Positions 43,685 through 51,542 of a stretch of 64,000 bases of DNA are shown here, in pieces. The translations under genes and the position numbers were made by a program. The first letter of the stretch is position 1. Every line of letters starts with the position of its first letter. The DNA is taken from contig NZ_JABEQJ010000007.1 of NCBI RefSeq assembly GCF_014174255.1, forward strand, positions 1-64,000. Reading direction: 5' to 3'. The notes below the pieces were generated by a model that ran no database searches, was not told the DNA's origin, and saw nothing but the letters and a program-made list of their open reading frames with translations. The DNA comes from Gluconacetobacter sacchari. GTDB taxonomy: Bacteria > Pseudomonadota > Alphaproteobacteria > Acetobacterales > Acetobacteraceae.

Positions 43685-44569
43685 TCAGTCGGATGGGGAC
43701 GCCGGGTCGAGCGTGACCGACCAGGAGCCGTGCCAGTCCTCGCCCGGGTCGATATGCAGCAGGCCGGGCTTGTTCGTAAAATCGCCGGAAAAGCCTTGGG
43801 GTGTCGTAAAGCCGTACCAGGGTTCGATGCACAGGAAATCCGCGCCCGGCCTGGTCCACAGGCCCAGTTCGCGAAAGCCTTCCCATGCCACCGTCACGCC
43901 GGTGCCGTCCGGTGCGTGAAAACGCACGCTGCGGCTGGCCGGCGCATCCATGATCACGGCGTCGTCGATGAACAGATCGTCGGACAGGGCCAATGTCCGT
44001 CCGGTGATCGGTGTGGGAAAAAACTGGGGCTGGAGCTGGCCACCGGCAATCCGCCGGATCGGCGCGGGTTCGGGCCGTTCGAAAGTCAGCACATGGTCCT
44101 GCTTCGCCACGCCCTGTCGCTGCGGCCAGGCAAAGGCCGGGTGCGCGCCCAGCGAGGCTGGCAAGATCCGCGTCGGGTCGGGATTATGCAGGTGGTAGCG
44201 CACATGCAGCGTATCGCCTTCGGCCTGATAATCCAGCGCCAGGACGAAGCGGAACGGAAAAATCGTGTGGCTTTCTGAATCGTCCGTCAGGACCAGCGTG
44301 CATCCGTCCGCGCGGCGATCCTGCCATGCGAAGGCCCGGTCACGTGCGAAACCGTGCTGGGTCATGTGAAAGGGCCGGCCATCGATCCAGGCGGTGTCGT
44401 CCGGCAGGCGGCCGACGATGGGAAACAGCACCGGCGAGCGCCGGGGCCAAGCCGGCAAACCGGTCCACAGACGCTCCTGCCCCGCCGCGTCGGTCAGCGA
44501 CTGCAATTCCGCGCCGTGTCCGGCAACGCTTGCCGTGATCCGGCCTGAGCCGAAGACATGATCCGTCAT
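43685..44569 (-). CDS. Aldose 1-epimerase family protein
   Basis: Galactose-mutarotase-like fold, 294 residues: SPVLFPIVGRLPDD, HGFARDRAF (catalytic-type His), LGAHPAFAWP (second His) and the Glu-bearing IEPWYGFTTPQGF. It belongs to the LacX-like branch whose sugar is not defined. It lies three bases before the SRAP coding region on the same strand. Cytoplasmic. Confidence 0.87.
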   Translation of the reverse strand: MTDHVFGSGRITASVAGHGAELQSLTDAAGQERLWTGLPAWPRRSPVLFPIVGRLPDDTAWIDGRPFHMTQHGFARDRAFAWQDRRADGCTLVLTDDSESHTIFPFRFVLALDYQAEGDTLHVRYHLHNPDPTRILPASLGAHPAFAWPQRQGVAKQDHVLTFERPEPAPIRRIAGGQLQPQFFPTPITGRTLALSDDLFIDDAVIMDAPASRSVRFHAPDGTGVTVAWEGFRELGLWTRPGADFLCIEPWYGFTTPQGFSGDFTNKPGLLHIDPGEDWHGSWSVTLDPASPSD

Positions 44570-44605
44570 TGCATTCTCCCCTGTGCCAACACATTTTTTT
44601 TAAAA

Positions 44606-45055
44606 TCAGAACGGACGGACAATCACCATGATCACCGCAACCGCCATCAGGATGGTCGGAATTTCATTTGCCGCGCGATAGAAATTTTCCGGCCGGGTGT
44701 TCCTGTCCTCGGCGAAGTCGCGCCGCCAGCGGGCGCATGCGCCGTGAAAGCCGGCCAGACCCAGCACGGAGACAAGTTTGAGATACCACCAGCCGGCATG
44801 CCAATCGACGGTGCCGGGTGTCAGCGCCAGCAGAATGCCGAACAGGACTGTACTGATCATGGCGGGATTCATGATCTGGCGCAGCAATTTGCGCTCCATC
44901 ACCTGGAACCGCGCGCTCTCGGCGGAACCGGGCCGGGTCTGGCAGTGATAGACGAACAGGCGCGGCAGGTAGAACATGCCCGACATCCACGCGATCAGCG
45001 ACATCACGTGCAGCGCCTTGAACCAGGCCAGCCAGGGCAGGAATCCGGTGATCAA
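44606..45055 (-). CDS. hemJ: Protoporphyrinogen IX oxidase, HemJ type
   Basis: Membrane heme protein that carries out the penultimate step of heme synthesis in many alphaproteobacteria. The TTG start overlaps the upstream stop as TTGA and gives 149 residues. Four helices are visible; the conserved His16 lies in WFKALHVMSLIAWMSGMFYLPRLFVYH, with GWWYLKLVSVLGLAGFHG later. It is the last gene of a hemE-HAD-hemJ unit transcribed away from the putative origin. Confidence 0.9.
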   Translation of the reverse strand: MITGFLPWLAWFKALHVMSLIAWMSGMFYLPRLFVYHCQTRPGSAESARFQVMERKLLRQIMNPAMISTVLFGILLALTPGTVDWHAGWWYLKLVSVLGLAGFHGACARWRRDFAEDRNTRPENFYRAANEIPTILMAVAVIMVIVRPF

Positions 45056-45771
45056 GGCCGCCCCCCATACTCTGCCTGGGCTGCCTGGATGCGCTCCAGG
45101 AACGGGGCGAATTCCGACAGGTGCCCGATCCGGAACAGGCCCGGCCAGTCCGGCGCCGGCAGATCGAGCGGGCGCAGCAGCACGCAGGCCATGCCGGCGG
45201 CCCGCGCGGCGCTGGCGCCGGTGTCGGTATCTTCCAGCACGATGCATTCGTCCGCCGGCACGCCTTCGGTTTCCGCCGCGTGGAGATAGACGGCCGGATC
45301 GGGCTTCGGCTTGCCCATGTCACGGGCCGAATGGACCCGGTCGGCCACGAACCGGTCCAGGCCGGTGCGGGCGAATTTCACGTCCATCTCGGCGATCGAG
45401 GAATTGGAGCCGACCCGCATCGGCAGGTCGAGCCCGATCACCGCCGTCAGCATGTCGTGCGCCCCGTCGATGACGCGCGCCTCCTCCCGCATCAGATCGA
45501 CCAGCTTGTATTGCACGATCGTCGCCCAGTCGTCGGGCAGCTTGCGGCCGGTCTGTGCCTCCGCCTCGGTCTTGATGCGGGTCAGGGCGCGTCCGGCCAG
45601 GTGCCGCACCGCCTCCTCGTCATCGTATTCCAGGCCGATCTGGCGCAGTTCCCGTGCCACCAGCCGACAGGACGGTCCCTCGCTGTCGATCAGCACGCCG
45701 TCGCAATCGAAAATCACCAGGCGGAGACACCCATCCGGACGAACGGCCTTGGGGAGTGCTGCGGGATTCAT
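45052..45771 (-). CDS. HAD-superfamily hydrolase
   Basis: Phosphatase or phosphomutase-like protein of 239 residues. The ATG overlaps the hemE stop as ATGA. Motif I VIFDCDGVLIDSE with Asp22 and Asp24, motif II GSNSS, motif III Lys in MGKPKPDPAVYL and motif IV VLEDTDTG. The cap domain is alpha-helical (beta-phosphoglucomutase-like). The substrate is not predictable; the heme-operon position may be incidental. Confidence 0.88.
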   Translation of the reverse strand: MNPAALPKAVRPDGCLRLVIFDCDGVLIDSEGPSCRLVARELRQIGLEYDDEEAVRHLAGRALTRIKTEAEAQTGRKLPDDWATIVQYKLVDLMREEARVIDGAHDMLTAVIGLDLPMRVGSNSSIAEMDVKFARTGLDRFVADRVHSARDMGKPKPDPAVYLHAAETEGVPADECIVLEDTDTGASAARAAGMACVLLRPLDLPAPDWPGLFRIGHLSEFAPFLERIQAAQAEYGGRP

Positions 45772-46835
45772 TGCCCGATCTCCCGGACCGTCTTGACCAG
45801 TTCGCCGACATGGTCGGGTGGCGTGGCCGGCACCACGCCGTGGCCGAGATTGAAGACATGCGGCCGGCCTTTCATCGCGTCGCGAATGGCGCGTGCTTCC
45901 TGCCTCATCGTGTCGCCGCCCGCCAGCAGCAGCAACGGGTCGAGATTGCCCTGGACCGTCACATTGCCGGGCAGCAGATGGCTCATGGCCGTCATGTCGG
46001 CGCCGGTATCCAGCGCGAGGACCCGCACGCCGGTCTCGCGCGCATACTCCGTCGCCATCACGCCGGCCAGGCGCGGGAAGCCGATCACCGGCACCCCTGG
46101 CCGACGGGCATGGATTTCCTGCACGATGGCGCGGGTCGGTGCGATGACGTGACGGCGGAACTGACTGGGCGGCAGCAGGCCCGACCAACTGTCGAACAGC
46201 ATCACCGCCTCGGCCCCCGCATCGATCTGCGCCACCAGCATCGCGGCCGTGGTTTCGGTCAGGCGAGCCATCAGGCGGTCGAACAGCAGCGGATCGGCAT
46301 AGGCCATGCCGCGCGTCGCCTCGAATTCCCGCGATCCATGGCCTTCGACCATGTAGCACGCCACCGTGAACGGCGCGCCGGCGAAGCCCAGCAGCGTGGT
46401 GCGGCCGCCCTGCGCCGCGCCGATCGTCTCCGGCCCGTCCAGGATGGCGCGCAGGCGGGTCAGTGTTTCCATCACCGGCGCCGTGGCCTCGGGCACCCGC
46501 CGGGGATCCAGGCGATCGAGATCGGCCTGGCTACGGATCGGCCCCAGTACCGGCCCGGTGCCGTTCACGAATTCCAGCGACTGGCCCATCGCCCACGGCA
46601 GGATCAGGATGTCGGAGAACAGGATCGCCCCGTCCATGGCGTAGCGTCGGATCGGTTGCAGGGTGATCTCGGTCGCCAGATCGGGTGTCATGCACCGGGT
46701 GATGAAATCCGCCTGATCGCGCAGGGCCCTGAATTCCGGCAGGTAGCGACCGGCCTGGCGCATCAGCCAGAGCGGCGGCGGCCAGACGGCCTCGCCCTGG
46801 AGGACCCGCAGGAGGGGTTTGCCTGTATCCGTCAT
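45768..46835 (-). CDS. hemE: Uroporphyrinogen decarboxylase
   Basis: Removes four carboxyl groups from uroporphyrinogen III to give coproporphyrinogen III. It has 355 residues, with the signature PPLWLMRQAGRYLPEFRALR at the N-terminus (Arg residues bind the substrate) and GFAGAPFTVACYMVEG. It is normal in length. First gene of hemE-HAD-hemJ. In several alphaproteobacteria, including Caulobacter and Rickettsia, this gene borders the chromosomal origin. Confidence 0.96.
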   Translation of the reverse strand: MTDTGKPLLRVLQGEAVWPPPLWLMRQAGRYLPEFRALRDQADFITRCMTPDLATEITLQPIRRYAMDGAILFSDILILPWAMGQSLEFVNGTGPVLGPIRSQADLDRLDPRRVPEATAPVMETLTRLRAILDGPETIGAAQGGRTTLLGFAGAPFTVACYMVEGHGSREFEATRGMAYADPLLFDRLMARLTETTAAMLVAQIDAGAEAVMLFDSWSGLLPPSQFRRHVIAPTRAIVQEIHARRPGVPVIGFPRLAGVMATEYARETGVRVLALDTGADMTAMSHLLPGNVTVQGNLDPLLLLAGGDTMRQEARAIRDAMKGRPHVFNLGHGVVPATPPDHVGELVKTVREIGQ

Positions 46836-47266
46836 CGCCTGTCCGCCGTCAGATCGTTCATCGCGGGACTATCCCGTACTTTCGTCGTGGATGACAGGAC
46901 CGGCCGACAAGGTCCGGTACGCCGTCACCAGATTTCGGGACCAACCTCTAAACATGAAATAAGAAGAAAGAAATGCTGAGGGGGTAGATAGGGCCTGTGG
47001 ATGACGGGGTACCCGCATTTCCAAAAACGTACCCCGTCTTTCCCACAGGGTGTACAGTTTCATTCACACCCGGATTCATGCGGTTAGGCGAGTTATCCCG
47101 AAGATGCCGACATGGGGCTGTGTACAACCCACCGTGTCGGTGCCTGTGAGGGTTGTCCACGGTACTCGGTACGATCAAGAAGCGTATGGAGTACTATCCC
47201 CATGTACCCCAGTACTCGTTCGGCCCGATCACAGGGTTTCTTTTTTTCAGTACGGAGAGCCAGCGC
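46836..47266. other. oriC: Probable chromosomal replication origin (oriC)
   Basis: A 431-bp gap between divergent hemE and maf. DnaA-box-like 9-mers (consensus TTATNCACA) with one mismatch are at 46996-47004, 47060-47068 and 47119-47127; weaker ones are at 46886-46894, 47039-47047, 47093-47101 and 47153-47161. An A+T-rich, A-biased patch at 46945-46980 and a T-rich one at 47238-47249 could unwind. GTAC occurs twelve times here and twice more in early maf. An inverted repeat ACGGGGTAC/GTACCCCGT lies at 47004-47037. Neighbours agree with the hemE-linked origin of alphaproteobacteria. There is no functional proof. Confidence 0.7.
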
Positions 47267-47905
47267 ATGAGCGACTCGTCATTAGTACTAATCGCGACTC
47301 TTCTACAGGCCGAGTCGCCCCGGATAGTACTTGCCAGCCAGTCGGCGACCCGGCGCAACCTGCTGGAACAGGCGGGACTCCGCGTCGAAACCCGGCCGGC
47401 CCGCATCGACGAGGCGATGGTGCGGGAGTCGGCATTCGCCGAGGGCCGGTCGGCTGGCGAGTGCGCGCTGCTGCTTGCCGAACTCAAGGCGCGGCGTGTT
47501 TTGGAGCCCGATTGCGTGGTGATCGGTGCCGACCAGATCCTGGAATGCGATGGGGCGTGGTTCGAAAAACCCGTCGATCGCGCGGGGGCGCGGGCCCAGT
47601 TGCTGGACCTGCGCGGGCGGGAGCACAGTCTGCACTGCGCGGTGGTGGTGATGCGCGGCGGGCAGGTGATCTGGCGGCACGTCGCCCGGCCGGAACTGAC
47701 CATGCGGCGATTTTCCGAATCGTTTCTCGATGCCTATCTGGATGTGGAAGGCGATGCCGTTCTGTCTTCGGTCGGGGCCTATCGGCTGGAAGGGCCGGGT
47801 ATTCACCTGTTCGAACGGGTGACGGGCGAGCATGCCGCCATTCTTGGCTTGCCCATGCTGTCGCTGTTGGGGTTCCTGCGTCAGCATGGGGTGGTCGGGG
47901 CGTAG
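47267..47905 (+). CDS. maf: Maf-like nucleotide pyrophosphatase
   Basis: House-cleaning enzyme that hydrolyses non-canonical or modified nucleoside triphosphates. The ATG at 47267 has GGAGAG upstream and gives 212 residues; an open frame extends 38 codons further into the origin-like region but is not family-like. Motifs: IVLASQSATRRNLLEQAG, the catalytic CVVIGADQILECDG, and SSVGAYRLEGPGIHLFERVTGEHAAILGLP. It is divergent from hemE. A dispersed repeat follows nine bases after the stop. Confidence 0.93.
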   Translation: MSDSSLVLIATLLQAESPRIVLASQSATRRNLLEQAGLRVETRPARIDEAMVRESAFAEGRSAGECALLLAELKARRVLEPDCVVIGADQILECDGAWFEKPVDRAGARAQLLDLRGREHSLHCAVVVMRGGQVIWRHVARPELTMRRFSESFLDAYLDVEGDAVLSSVGAYRLEGPGIHLFERVTGEHAAILGLPMLSLLGFLRQHGVVGA

Positions 47906-47913
47906 GGATTTCC

Positions 47914-48042
47914 GTTCTTTTTTGAAAAAAAGAACCAAAAACTTTGATTTGGTCGGGAGCTTTGTGCCTGGGGCAGATGATGTTCCTGAATGAATGAAAG
48001 TCTTTTTGCTTCTTTTTCTTCAGAAAAAGAAGGGACCTTTCC
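47914..48042. repeat. Dispersed intergenic repeat, copy B
   Basis: It matches 34103-34232. The left palindrome GTTCTTTTTT/AAAAAAGAAC and the right hairpin CTTCTTTTTCT, TC, AGAAAAAGAAG are both present, the latter perfect here. It lies between maf and tRNA-Ala(GGC) and could terminate transcription from both sides. Confidence 0.85.
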
Positions 48043-48153
48043 CGACGTGGCAGTGGTGGGAAAAATATCCCCGGCCAGGGCTTGCCAAGGAAACGGGGCG
48101 CGGCTATACCCCGCCCACCCGCACGTCGCCAAGACGGCGCGGGCCGGTTGGAC

Positions 48154-48229
48154 GGGGCCATAGCTCAGTTGGGAGAGCGCCTGAATGGCATTCAGGAGGT
48201 CGTCGGTTCGATTCCGATTGGCTCCACCA
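48154..48229 (+). tRNA. tRNA-Ala(GGC), integration target
   Basis: A 76-nt cloverleaf with acceptor GGGGCCA/TGGCTCC including G3-U70, anticodon loop ATGGCAT (anticodon GGC, codon GCC) and encoded CCA. Its last 52 bases are repeated perfectly at 60116-60167, so the element to the right is integrated in this gene and restores its 3' end. Confidence 0.96.
48178..48229 (+). repeat. attL: 52-bp core repeat
   Basis: The 3' part of tRNA-Ala(GGC) from the anticodon stem to CCA, identical to 60116-60167. Confidence 0.95.
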
Positions 48230-48286
48230 GTCCCAACCTACAAATTTCCAAAATCAGCAGGTTGGCGAACAGGTGCGGTTGGGTCC

Positions 48287-48306
48287 TCCGGACTCAATCC
48301 GGACTC
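48287..48306 (+). promoter_or_regulatory. Left arm-type site: two CCGGACTC octamers
   Basis: T, then CCGGACTC, AAT, CCGGACTC: a 20-bp unit occurring identically at 59972-59991 and in the same direction. The two copies lie 57 and 124 bases from the core repeats on the element side, where tyrosine integrases bind their arm sites. Confidence 0.6.
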
Positions 48307-48568
48307 TTTCGCTGCCGTTTGAGTGGGCGGGCCTCCCCCAGGCTATTCACGACCCGCCCCCAAAAAAAGTTCTCAGAATTTCGCGGCGAAACATGAAGTG
48401 GGGGAACACGGTCCACATCGATAGGGGGCTCAGGTTTCGACCCCCCTACCCCTGGTCAAGCGCTGTGGCGGTGCTCGCAATGCAACGTGAAGCTATGCAC
48501 TTATGGCATGGCAATCGGTGGATCTTCCTTCACGATGCCTTGGCTTCTTTCCACCCATGCCCAAAAAA

Positions 48569-48678
48569 GGTGTTCCGGGTGTTCTAGGTGTTCCAACCCT
48601 TATTTATTATTATTTATCATATGGTTATAAGGAACACCTTTCTGAAAGAAGCTGGAACACCATTCCCAAAGGTGTTCC
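48569..48678. repeat. Left iteron module, GGTGTTCC type
   Basis: Three tandem 9-bp units begin at 48569, 48578 and 48587 (GGTGTTCCG, GGTGTTCTA, GGTGTTCCA). An A+T-rich stretch (48595-48630) follows, then inverted GGAACACC at 48631 and 48654 and a direct GGTGTTCC at 48671. The rest of 48230-48885 holds no convincing gene. Confidence 0.8.
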
Positions 48679-48885
48679 AGCGGTAGAGCATGAATTGGCG
48701 GTTTTCCGCCATTATCGGCGAGAGATCAGTGGTTGGTCATGCCTCCGAGCGGGCGACTATCAGCCTGTCAGGCCGTCCGATAGACATGCAAACGTTGCAT
48801 GTCTCGGCGTCTGTCGCTGTCCGCCTGCACCCATATTGGGTTCGAAATCCGGGAAAAAACCTTGTGCCGCCCGCAGCACCCGCGC

Positions 48886-49440
48886 TCAGTCGGCTGCGCC
48901 TTCCAGGACACGATAGACACTGGCCCGGCCAATGCCGAGCTGTCGGGCTATCTCGGATGCCCCAACGCCCTGACCGTGGAGCGAACGCACGCGCTCGACA
49001 TCGATCGATGCCTTACGGCCTTTATAGACGCCCCGTTCCTTGGCGGCGGCTATACCCTCAAGCTGCCGTTCGCGGCGGAGATTCGTCTCGAACTCGGCGA
49101 ACACACCCAGCATGTCGAGAAACGCCTTGCCGGCGGAGGTCGTGGTATCCACCGGCTGTTCGGTGCAGCGCAGGGCCGCCCCCTTCGTGCGCAGCTCAAT
49201 GACGATAGCTTGTAAATCAGCGATCGAGCGCGCCAGGCGGTCGATTCTCGTCACGACCAACGTGTCACCCTCGCGGATGAAGTCGAGCAGGATACGAAGC
49301 TCGGTCCGCCCTTTGGTCGAGGTGCCAGATGCTTTCTCAGACCGGATCGTCGTGCAGCCGGCGGCGGCGAGCGCGTCGTGCTGGATGGCAAGGTCCTGAT
49401 CGGTGGTCGAGACCCGCGCATATCCATATGTTGTGCTCAT
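48886..49440 (-). CDS. Serine recombinase, resolvase/invertase family
   Basis: Site-specific recombinase of 184 residues: catalytic Ser11 in YGYARVSTTDQDL, Arg residues in DTLVVTRIDRLARSIADL, the dimer helix region (GKAFLDMLGVFAEFETNLRRERQLEGI) and a C-terminal helix-turn-helix (GASEIARQLGIGRASVYRVL). It is the size of Tn3-type resolvases. A multi-part res-like site lies just upstream. In a self-replicating element such an enzyme would resolve dimers or help replication products separate. No transposase is present beside it. Confidence 0.93.
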   Translation of the reverse strand: MSTTYGYARVSTTDQDLAIQHDALAAAGCTTIRSEKASGTSTKGRTELRILLDFIREGDTLVVTRIDRLARSIADLQAIVIELRTKGAALRCTEQPVDTTTSAGKAFLDMLGVFAEFETNLRRERQLEGIAAAKERGVYKGRKASIDVERVRSLHGQGVGASEIARQLGIGRASVYRVLEGAAD

Positions 49441-49452
49441 GATCGCCTCGAA

Positions 49453-49582
49453 TGTCTCATTAGGGTTAAGACATTCCTGTTATGGCGTCTTATATGGTGA
49501 AACACAACCCTAATGAGACAGGAAAATCCTCACGTTTCGAAATGCTATGAGACGCCTCGTTGAGGTATACTCAAATAAGACA
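49453..49582. promoter_or_regulatory. Putative res site of the serine recombinase
   Basis: Six related half-sites of the form TGTCTYAT or its complement lie in 130 bp: 49453-49460, AGACATT at 49469-49475, CGTCTTAT 49486-49493, AATGAGACA ending 49520, ATGAGACG 49547-49554 and ATAAGACA 49575-49582. They form three inverted pairs with unequal centres, as in Tn3-type res sites. In addition a perfect 15-bp inverted repeat joins 49453-49467 with 49506-49520. Confidence 0.65.
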
Positions 49583-49634
49583 GTCTAAAGCCATGCGTTC
49601 AGAGCATGGCGATGACGGTAGAGCGGTGGCCGAT

Positions 49635-51542
49635 CTACCGATCCCCCTCATCAGATCCAAGAATGGCTGCCGCCACCTCATAGGCCCGCACCTTCTTGTG
49701 TCCAGGTGGCGAGATCAGGGCCGCCATCTTGCCGTCCCGACCGGGCAGCAGAAATCCGCGTTCAACCAGGACGGCCTTGGCACTCCGTTGGTTCAGCCCT
49801 GATAGGGCTTCGGCCATGCCTTCGCTCAGCAGGAAGAAGCGCCAGGTGGACCGTTCATCGGCTTCCTTGATCCATCGCTTCCAGCCAGCGCGATTCTGCG
49901 TACGGAACCTCTCGCCTGGCGGCAGGTCCGAAGCCTCGACCTGTTGCCCCTCCGGCTTGTCGTTATCGACCCAACGCTCGAACCGGGCCTCTCCATGTTT
50001 CGAGATGAAGTCGCGGAGCTGCTGCACCGCCTGTTCTTCTTCGCGCCGGCCGGCGGTACCGCGTTCGGTCAACCAGGCCGTGAAGCACAAGCCGGCCATG
50101 ACGCCGGGCACGTCGTCCTCCCACCCAGTCAGGCCGAATTGGGTGGCCAGCTCACCGCCGACCGCGACCATAGCAAATCGGGCAGCTACGCTACGCACCT
50201 GTCCGGATGCCGCCGGATAGTCCTTCAGCCAGCTTTCGGCCAAATCTGCGATGCGCGCGCGCAGGCGGAGGCGCAATTCGTCCTCGCTCTCCCGTGTCAT
50301 CGTATCTGTGAGCTGGCGCAGGAAGGCCCGTAGCGGCGCGCCGTAAGTCCGGCCGGTGGCGGCCCGGAGATAGCGGGCGAAGGCGTCGGGCGTGTCCTCA
50401 TGATGCAGGTATTCGAACAGGCCCATGCCCTCTCCGGCATCCGCCGGTAGGTCGGCAAACCGCACCTCCTGACCGGCCTTGGTCGTCTTACCCGCCTCGC
50501 GGTTCAGATCCGACAGGCCCAGTTCACCCGTGGAGAGGAACAGAATACGAAACCGGGCCACGTTCCGCGCCCCGCCGGTTCGGGTCGATCGTGCCTTTCC
50601 CTGCCCGTTCGATAACAGATAGGCGATCTCCCCCGCCTCGCGCGGATCGAGCTGCCCCATTTCGTCCAGGGGGAGCAGCACGTCGCATGATGCAAGGGCG
50701 GTGCTTTCGATGCCGTTCGAGGTCGAGCGCCAGGACCGAATATAACCGCCAGCTCCATTCTGACCCGTGCCGCCGCAGACGGACGCGGCGACCCGGAGCG
50801 CCGTGCTCTTACCGACCCGGCTGTCACCCTTGAACGAAATCCCACCGCCTTCCTCGCCCAGAAGCCCGAGCAACGGCGCCGCGAAGGCGCAGGACGCGGC
50901 GAACACCAGGCGCGAGTTCTTCGCGCACATGGCGCCGATCTCCCTACGCCAGTCTTCGACCGTGCCTGCCACTCCGAACAACGACGCTTCCCGATCCGTC
51001 GTTTGCAAGACGACACGTTCGCCCGCTTCGCCGATCGTCTCATCCGGCAGGACGAAGGCGGACCGCCCGCCAAAGGTGTGCCAGCCAATCCGCGTCACGC
51101 TCCGCGCCCGGTCCATGCTGGTCAGGCTCGACAACCATTCGAGGAAAGCAGCCTTTGCCGCCGTGCCGGCGCCCAGCGTCAGGCCGCCATCAGCCAGCCG
51201 GCTCCTGATCTCATTGCCGTCGCCCGCAAAGAGCGCACGTGGAAATGCCTCATCATGGCGCTTGCCGTCCCGGTCATGCCAGGCGAGCAGCAGGCCCCAA
51301 TTCTGGCCTTCTTCGTCCCGAGACTCCGCCAGGACATCGACCGGCCCGCAGATGAAGACCAGTTCCTTATCGCCTTTGCGCCGCCAAATCCCGCTGTCCA
51401 GGTAACGGAACCGCCGGTCTTCGCTCTCCGGTGCCGCCGCACCCGATGCTGTCGCCTGCTCCGGCCGGAACTGGACCACCTTGCCGTTCTCGATGCCGTC
51501 GCGCACGGCCTTGCGGCCGCCTTTGCCCTTACCTTCGCTCAT
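49635..51542 (-). CDS. DUF927 domain ATPase, helicase-like
   Basis: 635 residues. The DUF927 region (about 45-340) has GWHTFGGRSAFVLPDETIG and a Walker A motif FKGDSRVGKSTALRVAASVCGG (P-loop GDSRVGKS), followed by a Walker-B-like CDVLLPLDEMGQLDPREAGEIAYLL. DUF927 proteins are found beside Toprim primases in integrated elements and are thought to be replicative helicases. The C-terminal third has no known domain and could bind DNA such as the iterons. The start overlaps the primase stop as ATGA. Last gene of the element's main operon. Confidence 0.85.
   Translation of the reverse strand: MSEGKGKGGRKAVRDGIENGKVVQFRPEQATASGAAAPESEDRRFRYLDSGIWRRKGDKELVFICGPVDVLAESRDEEGQNWGLLLAWHDRDGKRHDEAFPRALFAGDGNEIRSRLADGGLTLGAGTAAKAAFLEWLSSLTSMDRARSVTRIGWHTFGGRSAFVLPDETIGEAGERVVLQTTDREASLFGVAGTVEDWRREIGAMCAKNSRLVFAASCAFAAPLLGLLGEEGGGISFKGDSRVGKSTALRVAASVCGGTGQNGAGGYIRSWRSTSNGIESTALASCDVLLPLDEMGQLDPREAGEIAYLLSNGQGKARSTRTGGARNVARFRILFLSTGELGLSDLNREAGKTTKAGQEVRFADLPADAGEGMGLFEYLHHEDTPDAFARYLRAATGRTYGAPLRAFLRQLTDTMTRESEDELRLRLRARIADLAESWLKDYPAASGQVRSVAARFAMVAVGGELATQFGLTGWEDDVPGVMAGLCFTAWLTERGTAGRREEEQAVQQLRDFISKHGEARFERWVDNDKPEGQQVEASDLPPGERFRTQNRAGWKRWIKEADERSTWRFFLLSEGMAEALSGLNQRSAKAVLVERGFLLPGRDGKMAALISPPGHKKVRAYEVAAAILGSDEGDR

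Noticed and set aside
46836-47266. Extended maf N-terminus into the origin region
   Set aside because: The 38 added codons are unlike Maf, and the ATG at 47267 has a good ribosome binding site.
48569-48678. CRISPR array
   Set aside because: The repeat units are only 8-9 bp, partly tandem and in both orientations, with no spacers and no cas genes. They are iterons.
48503-48916. 137-codon plus frame in the left iteron region
   Set aside because: It translates the iterons and then runs antisense into the resolvase; no family-like sequence and no good ribosome binding site.
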